NCBI GenBank assembly: GCA_963932245.1
Contig: OZ010746.1
Location: forward strand, 11,611,204 to 11,675,203
Direction: 5' to 3'
From: Tachinus rufipes
Lineage: Eukaryota > Arthropoda > Insecta > Coleoptera > Staphylinidae
DNA: 64,000 bases
Positions 46,336-58,620 of the stretch are shown one piece after another. Below the pieces are notes generated by a model. The model worked only from the letters and a program-made list of their open reading frames with translations, did no database searches and was not told where the DNA came from. Each line of letters starts with the position of its first letter. Within the stretch, counting starts at the first letter, position 1. Made by a program: the position numbers and the translations under genes.

Positions 46336-47550
46336 CGCATACAACAAAATAAGGGTTTTTCTGATGTGATAATTTTCATGTACCAACTCAAAATCTATAT
46401 GTATACATCAATATTTTTGGTTTTAATAAAAGACCCTACATTGTCCCAACAATTTTACAAAATACAAATCATTTTTTACAGTTTTAGATACCCTTTATCA
46501 CACAAGCAACGAGGTTACATCATGTAACAAGTATTAACTCTCTTACATTAATTTTATTTTTTACCTTTACACAATTACACAACTATCCAATTACACTTTA
46601 TACAATTACAGTTACATAACCTTAAATCGCATACATTTTTACAATTTCCGATACCCTTCATCACACAAGAATCGATGTTACATCATGTAAAAAGCATCAA
46701 CTCTCTTACTTTAATTTTTTTTAATCTTTACACAATTACACGTTTACCCAACTACCCAATACACAATTACAATTGCACAGCTTTAAATCGCATACATTTA
46801 TACAATTTCCGATACCTTTTATCACACAAGCATTGGGGTTACATCATGTAAAAAGTATTGCCACTTTTACTTTAATTTTTTTTTACCTTTACACAATAAC
46901 ACAACTACCCAATTACCCATTACACAATTACAATTACATAACCTTAAATCGCATACATTTTTACCATTTCCGATATCTTTTATCACACAAGCATTGGGGT
47001 TACATCATGTAAAAAGTATTTCCACTTTTACTTTAATTTCTTTTTAACTCTACACTATTACACAATTACTCAATTACACTTTACACAATTACATAACCTT
47101 AATTCGAATATATTTTTACAATTTTTAATACTCTTTATCACACAAGCATCAGGGTTACATCATGTAACAAGTATTGGCACTTTTGCTTTTTTTTTTACTT
47201 TTACACAATTACACAGTTACCCAATTACCCATTACACAATTACAATTACATAACCTTAAATCGCATACATTTTTACCATTTCCGATACCCTTTATCACAC
47301 AAGCATCGGGGTTACTTTATGTAAAAAATAATTCCACTTTTACTTTAACTTTTCATTTACATCATTACACAATTACACAATTATACCTTACACAATTACA
47401 ATTACAAAACCATAAATCGCATACATTTTTACAATGTCCGATACCCTTCATCACACATGCATCGAGATTACATCATTGCCACTTTTTTTTTTACCTTTAC
47501 AACATTACACAATTACCATATTACACTGTTACATTTACTAAACCTTAAAT
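46336..47550. repeat. Tandem repeat family III, about seven units of ~160 bp
   Basis: Landmark ATCACACAAGCA with GGTTACATCATGTAA-like downstream occurs near 46497, 46669, 46820, 46981, 47136, 47296 and 47449. Each unit also has a CTTAAATCGCATACATTTTT stretch and a block of TTACACAATTACAC. The open frames at 46773-47012 and 47174-47548 are translations of the repeat and are not genes. Confidence 0.85.
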
Positions 47551-49286
47551 CATATACTAGAACCTTCACACTATTTGTATTTTATTATAAATGTTATAAT
47601 GGAGTTCAAACATGTATCAGCCTCAACCATTCAATATTTAAATATTTTTAAATTATTTTATTAAACAATATAATTGTTTTCACATAATTCTACAAAAGTT
47701 ATTTAATCTTTGCTACTCCAACATCAAATTAGTTCTCCCAGTTTTTATTTCCGAAAATTATCGATCCTGCTTCAATGTTATGTAACCCCGTTGTGTCGGC
47801 ATTTGTAGGTCACTTTGAGATCATTCTGTTTATTTATTTTTTCTTGTCCAATTTTATACTGACGATGGTAGGGGTATAAATGGGGTGAGGGTAAAATTTT
47901 ATATAGTTATAGTTTATGTTTTAGTGGAATTTGTATGAAATTGTTGTTAAGTAAAAAATGTATGCTAATAATAAAACATAATAATATTATTCTAATCAGT
48001 GTCTACAACGATATTATAGAAAGAACATTTACAATGTAAAAAATCTATAAATGGTTTACAGTCTACTGCACAAAGCTTAATAAGTTCTTTATAAAACCTT
48101 TTTTACATATAATTATCAAAAAATGGCTAAATTAATTGAGTAATGCTTATTATGATCAGGAGCAGCGCTTTGTTGAGTGGTGGCTTAATAAAAAAGCAAA
48201 TATTTTTTGCTAGATTATTACAGAAAACAAATTGAAATAAATATTTTTTGAGTAAGGGAATTAAATCTATTTCACTGAATTTTATGATTTGCAATAAGGA
48301 TATAAGTATGTAATAGCTTTGAGTGAAAGAATATTAGAAAGCAATATTTAGAGATGGCACAAATGTATTAGAGTTTTTTAACATTTTTTTACTTAGTGGT
48401 ATTGGTCTTAAAACATATACATTTATAGACACGCTGTTTGCCGACGCGATGAAGCTAACATAATCATACACACCGTGTGACGTCAGTTGTTGGCAAGAAC
48501 ACGCATGTATTGTGTTGGTATGTTACTATGTGTTAAATAAATAAATATGTATAGGGGACTTGGTGCATGGCGTTTGACTATTTAATTAACAAATAATATT
48601 TAAAAAATATTGAATGGTGGTGGCTGTTACTATGGGATAGTTCATTCATTCATAATTTTTATAACCGCTAAAGTGACGTATTTTGATGTAAATTAATTGG
48701 AAAATATAAGCCCCACTCTAGTGTGTATATAATATATTTTGTAATTATAAAAAAAAACAAAAAAACATTTTTTTTTCTTTGTTTTAGATTCTTAAAACTC
48801 AAATACATAAAACAAATTTATATTTTCCAACTAATTTACATCAATATAGTTTTCCTTTTTGCTCAGTCTACTAGAAACAAAAAATTGATTTTATGGATTT
48901 TGCGGACAAGGTATGGACTTGAAATGACGCCTCTAGTTTTAAGACCAAAACATTGTTGAGCATTTTAATATCCCGATCAGATGTGATGGTGATAGTAGCT
49001 TTATGTTTCTTAAAAAAGTATAGGCCGTTAAAGCAACTGTGAATTATTCATGGCCTAGTTGTTGCTAAGGCTTTAACGGGGCTTGTGCAATAAGCTTTAG
49101 CTCAGTTGCAGTACTACTAGAGATTGGTTTTTGGACTTTTGAACATTTTTTTTCTGGCTTGAGTGGGAAATTTTCTTAAAACTTTACGTTCACAGGACGT
49201 GTCAGATTTACCTTTTTGGAAACGCCTACCAACTAAAGCCCACCCAATCTGTAAGTACCTAGAAGTTTGAAATCTTACAGTTTATC
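47551..49286. other. AT-rich non-coding DNA
   Basis: No gene recognised. A CRE-like palindrome TGACGTCA is at about 48479-48486 in a slightly GC-richer patch. The frame 48723-48959 is low complexity. Confidence 0.5.
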
Positions 49287-50555
49287 TTTAAGATGCGGCA
49301 GGGACATTTGCTGATTTGAATTGAGCGCTAATGAGCGAGACGTGGTTAGAAAGAGGTAGGGAAGATCTCATTTGAAAGAGGGGGTTTTGAAGTTGTGTTA
49401 CCGCTTAAGCCAATTGTCGTCATGCGTTGGACAAAAGAAAAGCGTGCGTTTGAGGTCAAAGCTTACTTTTCCAATGGCCGTTTGGTGGTTGCCACCTAAC
49501 ATGCCTTCTAAACTCGGTTCAATATTTATCCTACGGGTCCTGTTTCTGACCGGCATTTAATCGTTGTGTGGGTGGACGCATTTAAGGAAAATGGCAGTGC
49601 AACAAAAAATGGGCTTGGAGGTTAACGGACTTTCAGAACCCCAGAAAACGTTGAAAGGATGAGGCTGTCGTTTTTGCATTCTCCCCGGCATTCGGCGCGC
49701 AAACTAGTAGGTGCTCTGGAGATTTTTGATTGCAGTGTGAGACGAATTTTTTACAACAAACTCAAGTTTTATTCTTACAAACTTGCTGTGGTGCAAGAAC
49801 TCAGTGAACGCAATTTTGTTTCTTGCTACACTGCAATGTGAATTTCCTTAACTTGCTTTACGACGCTCTCGTGTTTTTCAGTGATCAGGCCTATTTCCAT
49901 TTTTCCGGCTACGTAAACAAACAAAACATGCGTTATTGGAGTGGTGCTAATCTTCGTAAACTTAATGAGAAGCCACTTCATTGTGAACGTGTTACTGTGT
50001 GGTGTGCATTTACGAGGAAAAAGAACACACTGTTACTGTGAATGCAGTTTGCTACAGAGAAATGATTGAGGCATTTTTTCTTACAAAACTTGAAGAAATG
50101 AAACTTGGAGACGTATGGTTGCAGCAGGACGGAGCCACGGCACACATAACGAGAATTTTAATGAAACTTTTAAGAAAATACTTCTACAAGCGACTAATCT
50201 CCTTGAGGGGTGACGTACTGTGGTCGGCGCGCTTTCCCGATTTGGCTCCTTTTGACTTCTTTTTATGAGGATATCTCAAATCTATTGTTTACAATGACAA
50301 ACCACGGACCCTGCAACACTTGAAGGACAACATTTGCCAAGTCATTGCTATCAATCTCGTCGGTATGCTTAAAAGAGTGGAGCAAAACTTCAAAAAGCGG
50401 GTAGATTAGTGTATTGCTAATGAGGGCCGTCATTTTTTTAATTTTTAAAACAATTTGAAACAAAAATTCTATGAAAAAAGAATTAAATTGATATGTCAAA
50501 TACTTTTTTTTTTATTAACTTTTCAAATTAGCAAGTTTCCTTGCCGCACCCTGTA
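49287..50555 (+). mobile_element. Tc1/mariner-superfamily transposon, element A
   Basis: The right end reads AATTAGCAAGTTTCCTTGCC then GCACCCTGTA (to about 50555). The left end, about 49290-49322, reads TGCGGCAGGGACATTTGCTG then ATTTG, which matches the inverted right end at most positions. Length is about 1.27 kb, as expected for a one-gene transposon of this superfamily. The right end abuts the jockey RT relic. The TA target duplication is legible only on the right (TA after CCCTG). Confidence 0.75.
49422..50448 (+). pseudogene. Tc1/mariner-superfamily transposase, element A (broken)
   Basis: The transposase is legible from MRWTKEKRAFEVKAYFSNGR (49422) through several frames. DNA-binding part: VVAT, TRFNIYPTGPV, the basic NGSATKNGLGG segment, then RTPENVERMR and SPRHSARKLVGALEI (a helix-turn-helix). 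Catalytic part: FFSDQAYFHFSGYVNKQNMR, EKPLHCERVTVWCAF, VNAVCYREMIEAFF, VWLQQDGATAH and FPDLAPFDFFL. The aspartates of the DDE/D triad are kept: SDQ, QQD, and PD or FD with 36 or 41 residues between. In-frame stops at about 49555, 49840 and 50266 and frameshifts make it inactive. Insect genomes carry many related copies, usually labelled Tc3-like transposase. Confidence 0.85.
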
Positions 50556-51440
50556 CCTTTCGTTTGGAGATTGGGATGTTGAAGATGATGACATTACACT
50601 CTATAGGCTGTGGGGTACGGTTACTTGATTTACCGGTTGTTTATAGAAAAAATGATTTATGTCTGGCTCGGCGAGTTGAGCGAAATCAAGGTTAAGACAA
50701 CTCGCGAGATTATAAAAGTACTTTACGGACAACGTTTTGATGTGGTGGAACAACGGAGGTAACCCTGTTTTGGACATACCATAAAGCTTTGTGGAGCATC
50801 CTTAAAGTGTTACTTTGGAAGACCTTGAGGCGATTGAGGTGACAACTTGCTGCCGTTCCCCATACTGAAGACGCGTAAGTGAGCATGGGACTAATGATAG
50901 ATGTGTAGAACTAGGTTTTGTTCTGTGTTGACATGCTACTATTTCGATTTTTTGTCATTCTGGCTTTATCAAGAATGGACTGCACGTGCAATTTGTACGT
51001 GAATCTCCTGTCAAAAGTAATCTCCAGACACTTTGCAGTATTGAACCACAATATGGGAACGTCATTAAGAAGAATACTTGCATCAGGGGTGATTTGTCGC
51101 CGTGTGAAGAGAACAGCTTTGCCATTTCTTGAATTAATTTTGACTTGCCATTTGTCTAACTATTCTTCGAAGTTGACAGTGGCTTTTTGTAACCTTAAAG
51201 TAACCAATTTTGGTAACTTTAAAAAGTATAGAAGTGTTGTATCATCAGCGTTTGACTTCTGAACTTGATTCTAAGATCTTTGAGCATACGGTGGTCACGC
51301 GCCAGAAGAAATTGGAGGGTTGAATCCACTTGTGGTTTTGTGTTATTTCGCACCGCCCTTGTTATGGTTAAAAATAATAGTTTTAGGTTGGTTAGTTTTG
51401 TTCAGTAGTGAACGCCGTTTATTAAGAGGAGATGTTTGGT
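50556..51440 (-). mobile_element. Jockey-clade LINE relic, RT C-terminal half
   Basis: On the - strand from about 51260 downwards: SNADDTTLLYF (catalytic box with N for Y), RLQKATVNFEE, LDKWQVKINSRNGKAVLFTR, FDRRFTYKLHVQSILDKAR, SPMLTYASSVWGTAASC, and NRLKVFQSNTLRMLHKALWY then VQNR near 50780. This order is that of the RT thumb and C-terminal region of jockey-clade ORF2. Frames break several times. The upstream palm motifs are not legible and the 3' end meets element A at 50555. ORF1 of a jockey-like element is at 20.7-22.5 kb, but nothing shows that they belong to one family. Confidence 0.75.
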
Positions 51441-52080
51441 TAATTGTAGTTTTTTTTTTGTCATGACAAGTTGAAAGCGGACAATTGTTGCAATATTTGC
51501 AAATTTAAAGTTTTATTTGATCTCAGTTGTAAATTATTAACAAAAATACGCTGTAGTTTTAATAATTTTGGACAAATTGCTAAAAGTTTTTCTCTAAAAA
51601 CAGCGTCCAAAGTATTTCGCCAGTTTTGCAAAAAAACTCTGAAACAAAAATTTGTAATAGTATTTAAGAAAACTCAATGGGTTTCAACACAAAAAAGCAA
51701 ACATTTTTTCCTGAAATACAGCTCAAGATATGTTGATTTTAGATAGGGAAAAGTTTGTATTAAACGGTGTTTTAATTTAAAATAAAATTTCGTTTTTGTG
51801 AGGTTTTCTAAAGAGTAAAGTTGAACAAACTTGTTTTGTTTCTGAACTTTGTTTGTTTTTTGAAATAAATTTTGAAGTATTGTACGGTACGGCAAAAATA
51901 AACTTTATTTGCAAATCATAGAACATGTTAGTAAAGAGTGGTTGCTGCAGTTACTTAAAATTGGTTATTTCTTTTTGTCATAGTTCTCTAATATTAACTG
52001 GCAAATTTTTAGGCTGAAATATTGACTCTTGTAACATGTCCCAAATGTAGAGGTTTATTTTTTGACCTGGCAACACTGTT
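51441..52080. other. Unclassified AT-rich DNA
   Basis: About 640 bp. The frame 51471-51746 is lysine and phenylalanine rich with no domain. No gene seen. Confidence 0.4.
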
Positions 52081-53240
52081 TCTAGTGACAGTCAATTTGA
52101 TAGGTGACAGCTGTTTAGTAGACTTTTGCCAAAATTTGTTACAAATTGTGCAAATTTACTTTAAAAGTTGTAATTCAATTTGCAAAACTTAGCGTACACT
52201 ACGTCAGTTTTAAGATTGACATAATTGTCCATCCAAGTAAGTTATTCGGAAAACTATGGATCGTTTTTGCACTTCGCATAGTCTGTTTGATAATGTGCAT
52301 CTGCAACGTCTCTGCAGATACAGTGCGCACCGAAGAAGTGGTTGCAGCTGTGGAGCGAAGTTTTGAGGAGGATCAGAATGAGTTGATTTGCCATCGTGCA
52401 CAGTAATTGGAGCTGTAGCCATCCACTTTATGGAAAATTTTGCAAATGATCTTGGTTTACAAGCTTACAAGATACAGCTTGTGCAAGAGCTGAAGCCGCG
52501 TGACTATTATATGCATCGTACGATTGGAGAATGGGCCGAAAACAAGATAGTTCTTGATTTTAATTTTTATCAAAAAATTTTGTTCAGCAATGAAACTCAC
52601 TTTTGGCTCAATGGCTACGTAATTAACAAAATTGCCGGATTTGGAAAGAGGAAAACTCAGAAGTCATTATTGAGACGTCGTTACATCCACAAAAACACAT
52701 TGTTTAGCGTGGCTTTATGAGCTGGTAAAATTATTGACCCATATTTTTTTAAAAGATCTTTAATGAAATATAGCCGGCCGGCCAACACGTGACAGTCAAT
52801 GGAGAGCGCTATTGATCAATGATTACTGATTTTTTTGTTTTTCAGTTAAATGGTGTTAATGTGGAGAAGCTTTGGTTTTAACAAGACGCCGCAACATGCC
52901 ACACAGTGCGCGACACAATCAATTTATTGCATGAAATATTTGCTGGCTACATAGTTTTACGTAACGGACTCGTAAATTGGCTTCCATGGTCGTGAGATAT
53001 CACACCTATAGACTACTTGCTGTGGGGATATGTGTACGCCAATAAACCAACGACGTTGGATCAGCTGGAAGTCAACATTTGCCGCCGTATTGCCGATATA
53101 CGGCTCTGGCTGCTTTAAAAAGTGGTCAAAAATTGGGCTTTCGGATAGCACTTTATCTAAACCAGCCGCGGCGCGGCGCCTATATGCCCCAAATCATATT
53201 TAAGCAGTAACATGATTTTTATGAGTTTCATTTTAGTTCA
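52081..53240 (+). pseudogene. Tc1/mariner-superfamily transposase, element B (broken)
   Basis: A second, different transposase of the same superfamily. From about 52290: NVSADTVRTEEVVAAVERSF, HRAQQLELC, ARAYKIQLVQELKPRD-like text (52465-52505), EWAENKI, then FNFYQKILFSNETHFWLNGY near 52560-52620. The first catalytic aspartate (usually SDE) reads SNE. Later parts: HVTVNGERY at 52785, LWF-stop-QDAATCHTVRD at 52870, LLHEIFAGYIVLRNGLVNWL and DITPIDYLLWGYVYANKPTT up to 53055. At least five stops. The terminal repeats could not be placed. Confidence 0.8.
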
Positions 53241-54214
53241 AAGTTTTATACTTTTAAAAAACACCTTTTATGAAGAGTACTTAAAATTTGTTGCACAAAA
53301 AATTAATCTGTTTATAAAAAATCTGTGAAATAAGGCTCAGCATTTTATAAAATTCTTTTAGATAAAAGGTTTGCTTACCTTACGTTTATCTTTTATTGAT
53401 TTGTAAGTTCAATCGGGTAATATTTGCATAATTAATTAATTTACAAACAACAGATGTGGTAGTGTACCGTGAGTTTTGGGTTTATTTTGTTTTTCAATTT
53501 TTCTCTTTGTGATAAGAATGTTGATATTATTTTTGACTTAATCAGATGTGACTTACTTACTTGCTGTTTTAGTCTGTTTTACTTCTAAACAAACAACTGC
53601 AGCAGTATTTACAGACACTCAATCATGCATCTTCACACCCCTTTACTAACCGCCAAATTTTGCACACACCAAAGCAGAACTATCTATTATAGTATATAAT
53701 GTATCAAAGATCAAAAGTAGGCTTTAGCAGCCAGACGTCATGTAAAATTGTAATTTACAGCCAATTAAATATTGCAAATAATTTGTTGATTCTTGGCCTT
53801 CTAAATTGTCGTTTTAGCTCGCATTTTAGAATCAAAACAGATGATTTTGGTAGATGCAAGCAAAAAATAAATTTTTTGCAATTTGATTTGTAGCACCAAA
53901 AGTTTAAGCATAAGGGTTTAGTTAAACTTGTCTAACTTATTTCTGTAAATACAAATTCAAAAGAAGGAGCTGGTTTATGGCGTTTGCTAGGTTTTACTCA
54001 TTTTGGAATCTACAGGTATCTACGCAAACCAAATACAAAACGGAAATTTATGTTTATATAGTTTTGAATTGTAAAAACACTAAAAGAAAAGTGATCTTTT
54101 TTGCGTGGGCAACAATTCGGTGCGGAAACGTCTTTATACAACTCATCTCATTGTGCAAATTTAAATTTTTTTTCTTTGACTTCTAAATTAAAAAAACTCA
54201 TCAATTAATTTTTG
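53241..54214. other. Unclassified AT-rich DNA
   Basis: No domain in the short frames (53699-53893, 53977-54186). No gene seen. Confidence 0.45.
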
Positions 54215-54640
54215 TTTTATACCCAATTAGTGATTAATATCTTGCAAACTTGAACAATTTTGAAATTTTTGTAAAACCAATTTGGAAACAAAATATCTGA
54301 GCATTGTTAAGAAATATTTTACAGTAAATTACAACAAAAATCATTGATTTGTTTTTGTTTTATATCACAATTAGTAATTAATTTCCAAAACTCATAATTG
54401 AACAATTTTAAAAATTTCGAAAAAAATAATTCAAAATTAAAATTTAATTTTTAATATGTTCTATTATTAAACCACTGATTAGTAATAATTGACAAAAAAT
54501 TGCAACAAAATTCATCAAGAAGTTAATGTTTTATACCACAATTAGTGATTAATATTCAAAATTCAAAACTAAACAATTTTAAAAAATTTAAAAAAAAACT
54601 TTAAAATTAAAATTTATTTTTTTTAGTATTTTTCATCGTT
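54215..54640. repeat. Three diverged tandem units of ~140-175 bp
   Basis: CACAATTAGTGATTAATAT or a variant occurs near 54222, 54366 and 54538, each followed by AACAATTTTRAAAATTT. The second and third units also share a run of AAAATTAAAATTTA. Confidence 0.6.
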
Positions 54641-55890
54641 GAAGCACAGATAAGAGCTATTTTACAAAAAGTAAAATCTCTAAAGTTCCGAGAGCTTTAT
54701 ACCCTCTAAAAAATTAAAAAAGTAGGGTTCTCCAGCATCTTACTAAGATTTCCAAAAACATTTTGTTCTAGATTTTTAAATTGACTAAAACTTTTTTTAT
54801 ATTTGCTAAGCTGTTCGAAATCTATAAAGATAGATTTACTCTATTAGGCTTACTCAGTATCTTCATGATACTTCATGACCATAACACTGACTTTCCAAAA
54901 AATATCTGTAGCTGCAAGGCATTAACGCCAATTTAAACTACTCTAAGCTTCTCAAAGACTTTTATATCATCACTTTAGATTTTGATAAATCTTCAAGTGT
55001 TTTTTTTTTAATTCTTACAAAATCCCTTTTCTCCTTATGAATAAAAGAAGTTGAAACAAATGTAACGTCCTAACTTTTTGTTGTTATATCATTTTTAATT
55101 GTTACTAAAATAACTGATTTAAAATTAAAATAATTAAATTACCAATCCTTAGAATAAGAAATAAGTAGTGTAGATATCAGTACTTATTTCTTATATAAAT
55201 TCCTTGATAATTTATTTCCGGGTTAGTAGGCAAGTCACTCCAATTTATAATAACAATAAAATAGTTTAAACTAAATAGCCTACATTTAAATGCTTGTCTG
55301 TGCTAACGTCAGTACTAACCATGTTAGAAGAAAAGATGATAATATTAAATCCCTCGTTAACTAACACTTAGGCGGAGAAGTGAAACTCTCCAGTTTATGA
55401 ATGCAGACAATAATTTGAAGTTTGTTCAAACGTCAAACTACATTTCATTAGCATATCTAGAAGATGCTTTAAACTCCTAAACTATCAGAAACTTCTCATA
55501 ACTCGTTACAGACTTCAACCTTTTGAGAAACTAAATACAATTTGGCCAAATCCTCTCTAGTCCTACTAAATTCACGCAACATTAAAACAGTACACAAAAC
55601 TTTGCTTATCACAATACATACTTCTTCTTTACAAACCCTCTAAATAGGGGACTTGAACCAGAAAACCATAATATAGTATAACTATATCACCTAACAGAAT
55701 CTCTTATAACCTACTAAGTTTGTCTGAATCTATTGCATTTTCTAAAATTTCCTGTACACGTACTCTTTGTTTAACAAAAACATTATATACACATTGTTGT
55801 AACGCAATTTGTTCTTGTTTGGTTGATTTGCTTCTTGTCCTTGCTCTTTAAGAGCAAATTTAAAATTATTCGATCTTTTGTTGTGTTCGT
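54641..55890. other. AT-rich DNA with one orphan satellite-like monomer
   Basis: 55340-55435 holds GTTAACTAACACTTAGGCGG and, 40 bp on, CAATAATTTGAAGTTTGTTC, matching the right arm and linker of the hairpin satellite at 16.5-18.9 kb (AACTAACACTTGGGCGG; CACAAATTAAACTTTGTTC) with the same order and orientation. The rest shows nothing. Confidence 0.45.
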
Positions 55891-56442
55891 TAAAGCTAGT
55901 ACACACTGCGCAATTTGTCTATAGTCCGTCTAGAGACACAGACTATAGGCCATCTAGAGACACCGCTCTTTGTCTCGTCTAGCGTCTACACTACAATGTG
56001 AGTTTATCAGTCTCATCTTTGCAGTTTACCATGGAGGACATTGTTTTGTGTTGAATGAATTTCTGCTTAGTGCTAATTAAAAGTGAATGAACGCAAAAAC
56101 GTAAACGTTGGTGGACGCGCGCAGTGCTCGCAGAAGAACCTAAGTTTGGCAATATATTATTAAATAAATTAAAACTAGAAGCAATTTCACCCAGCTGACG
56201 CCAATTGATTTTGAAGATTTGCTTCTGATAGTTGGAGGAATAATAATAAAGCAAAATACAAAATTTAGAGATACCAACCCATTTTCTTTTTAACTGGCAG
56301 TCTCACTGTGTTTCCTAGCGTGTCTCGCTTCTAGACGCCAAGTGACGTTCACACTGTCAAAATGTTGGTTTATAGACATGTCTACGTAGACAACCTGATA
56401 CCAAAATTGCGTAACGCGTCTACTAGTGTGTATTAAGCTTTA
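55891..56442 (+). mobile_element. PIF/Harbinger deletion derivative
   Basis: The ends are inverted repeats: AAAGCTAGTACACACTGCGC at 55892 and the complement of AAAGCTTAATACACACTAGT at 56442. Inside (about 56095-56300, +) frames read KRKRWWTRAVLAEE, FGNILLNKLKLE and, near 56230, GGIIIKQNTKFRDTNPFSF. This matches the N-terminal region of PIF/Harbinger transposases (RRWWVRPW...LL.EL..E, then IxxxDTxxRxxxP). The catalytic nuclease part is absent, so this is a non-autonomous derivative. Candidate TTA target duplication is imperfect (TTA left, TAG or TTA right). Confidence 0.6.
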
Positions 56443-57340
56443 GATTGAGTTTGAATAAATATATTTCATTAAACTTTTCTCATTCAAATTTTTTTTAAAT
56501 TGCATTCAGAAAACCAATTTATACCAAAAAATATAAAAACCCATTTTGCAAAGCCAATTTTACAAAACCTCAAGTATTTCAAGTGCTAAAATAGTTTTAG
56601 AACTATCTTAGTCACTTTTTTTTAAAACAGCTGCAACGATTTTGTCTTATATGCTGGGACCTTTAACCCATTTTTTGGTAGGAAACATCTTGATTAAAGT
56701 AGCTCTAACTCGTTTTTCTATTATGTCTCAAACCAATGTGCAATGCAATTTAAGTCAAGATTTCTTGAACGCAATTCTATTCGGTTAACACCAACCAAGG
56801 AACAGCATGATTTTATATATTTTATGTGTGAAAATTAACCAACATAAAGTCCATACGCGTTTTTACAAAAATATCAACTCACACCAAAATCAAATCGCCA
56901 TTGACTGATAACCTGGGAACAAAGTTGCACAAAAAATATCATTTACCAGTCTTTCTCCAAACTTATTGACAACCTTTAGAGTTAATTAGCAAAAGAAAAA
57001 CTCATCAATATTTGGGTAAATTATTTCAAAGTCCAATAAATGTGTTTATAAGCAAATGCAAGTCTGTTGACTTTATGTTGCCTGGTAAGCTCTAAGCCAT
57101 GTACAGATTTTTTTGCCATTATGCCAACGTCTATCGCTTACACGCACATCTCAAATTTCTCAAGTTCTTGTTGCGCAGTACTGTCAGAGTAAAAAAATAG
57201 CTATCTTGGACGCTTGTATTACTTATTACTTTACCTGTTCTAGGCCGTTGACTGCTCGATCAGTAATAGTAATCAAAAAGAAACTTCACGTTCTGCAAAC
57301 ACATAATTGCAAAACAAAATGTTAAAAAGTTATCAAATGA
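56443..57340. other. AT-rich DNA, no gene
   Basis: The open frame 57113-57325 shows no domain. No feature seen. Confidence 0.45.
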
Positions 57341-58620
57341 AACAATTCCAAATTGTTGTAAAATTGCAAAGATTCAACTTATTCCTAAAAAAGAAGAAAA
57401 AGATTCATCAAACTATAGACCAATTGCATTATTGTCCAATCTGTAAAAAAATTTGATAAATATATTTATTTTCACATTTTCAAGTTCTTAGAACAAAATA
57501 ACTTTATCTCAAAATTTCAATCAAAACGTTCAATAACAGATTTTCCGACTTATGTTAGTCACAAGCAGAATTTTACTTTAGACAAACTTGCAGTAGCTCT
57601 GGACATTTCCAAAACGTTTGATAAGGTATGGCATCCTAATATTGTCAACAAGCTCCACTGTTTAGGTTTTGATAAAAAAACTGTAAATCTCATAATAGTT
57701 TTCTTGACAATAGAAAAATTATAGTTAGAATTGATGGTTTTAACTATGTCCCCAAAATCATAAATGCTGGTGTTCCTCAAGGTTCTGCTCTTTCGCCAAC
57801 GTTATTTTTGATTTACATTAATGAACTTCTTCAAATAACTAAAAGTCTTATTCGTAATTTTGCAGATGATAGCACTCTTCATACTTCAAACTTTCCAAAG
57901 ACCATATCAATAACAATGGCAGAGCGTTTTAAAATTTCTAGATTAGAATCACTTCCGACATGGTCAATTTTAACTCTAAAAAAACTCAACTTCTTGTTTC
58001 AAAATCCAAATCCAAAGTACCATCAGTACCAAATATTAAACTAAACAACAAATCCATATCTAAATCTTCTTCAATTTATCTTCTAGGTGTTACAATATCA
58101 CAAAATTTCTTAATAGACGTAAAAAGTTTTTTACTTCTATTCAACTTTTGCATATATATATATTTAAAACTTATATTTGTCCTTGTATTGAATATTGTTT
58201 TCAAGTATAGGGAAGAGCATTGGGAACTACACTATCTCTTCTAAACTTTATTCAGAAACAAGCTATTCGGATCATTGCCGATTCAAAATTGACTTATAAC
58301 TTAGATACTTTACAACACAGGCGTAATGCTGCAAATCTAGCATTTTCTATAGATATTTTAATGGACATTTTTTAAGCGAAATACAAGACATTTTGCCTTC
58401 TAAAAAAATATTTACTTGTAGTACAAGGCTTGCTAAGAATTCTAACAAATATTCACTGACAGTTCAAGAGATGTAAGACCAAAACTTTTAAGAGAGATTT
58501 TTTTAACCGTACTATCGACAAATGAAATAAACTTCTAAATTCAGTATTTCCCGAAACTTATAAGTTACAAATATTTAAAGTCAATGTTCACAGACTGTTT
58601 ACATATAGTCTTTAATGTGA
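57341..58620 (+). mobile_element. CR1/jockey-group LINE relic, RT and C-terminus
   Basis: Starts in the RT: AKIQLIPKKEEKDSSNYRPI then ALLSNL at about 57365-57440, LAVALDISKTFDKVWHPNIV near 57585-57645, NAGVPQGSALSPTLF near 57765-57810, and the catalytic box NFADDSTLHTS near 57856-57890 (F-A-D-D). Then INLNNKSISKSSSIYLLGVT-like text at 58040-58100, the thumb (LNFIQKQAIRIIADSKLTYN, 58240 on) and the C-terminus (KTFKRDFF, SVFPETYKLQIFKVNVHRLF) ending at TAA near 58613. Several frameshifts. It differs in sequence from the LINE at 35-38.9 kb. Truncated at the 5' side (no endonuclease seen). Confidence 0.8.

Noticed and set aside
46336..47550. Open frames 46773-47012 and 47174-47548 as proteins
   Set aside because: They translate tandem repeats (TQLPNY-like repeats) and follow the repeat period. 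No homology or start context.
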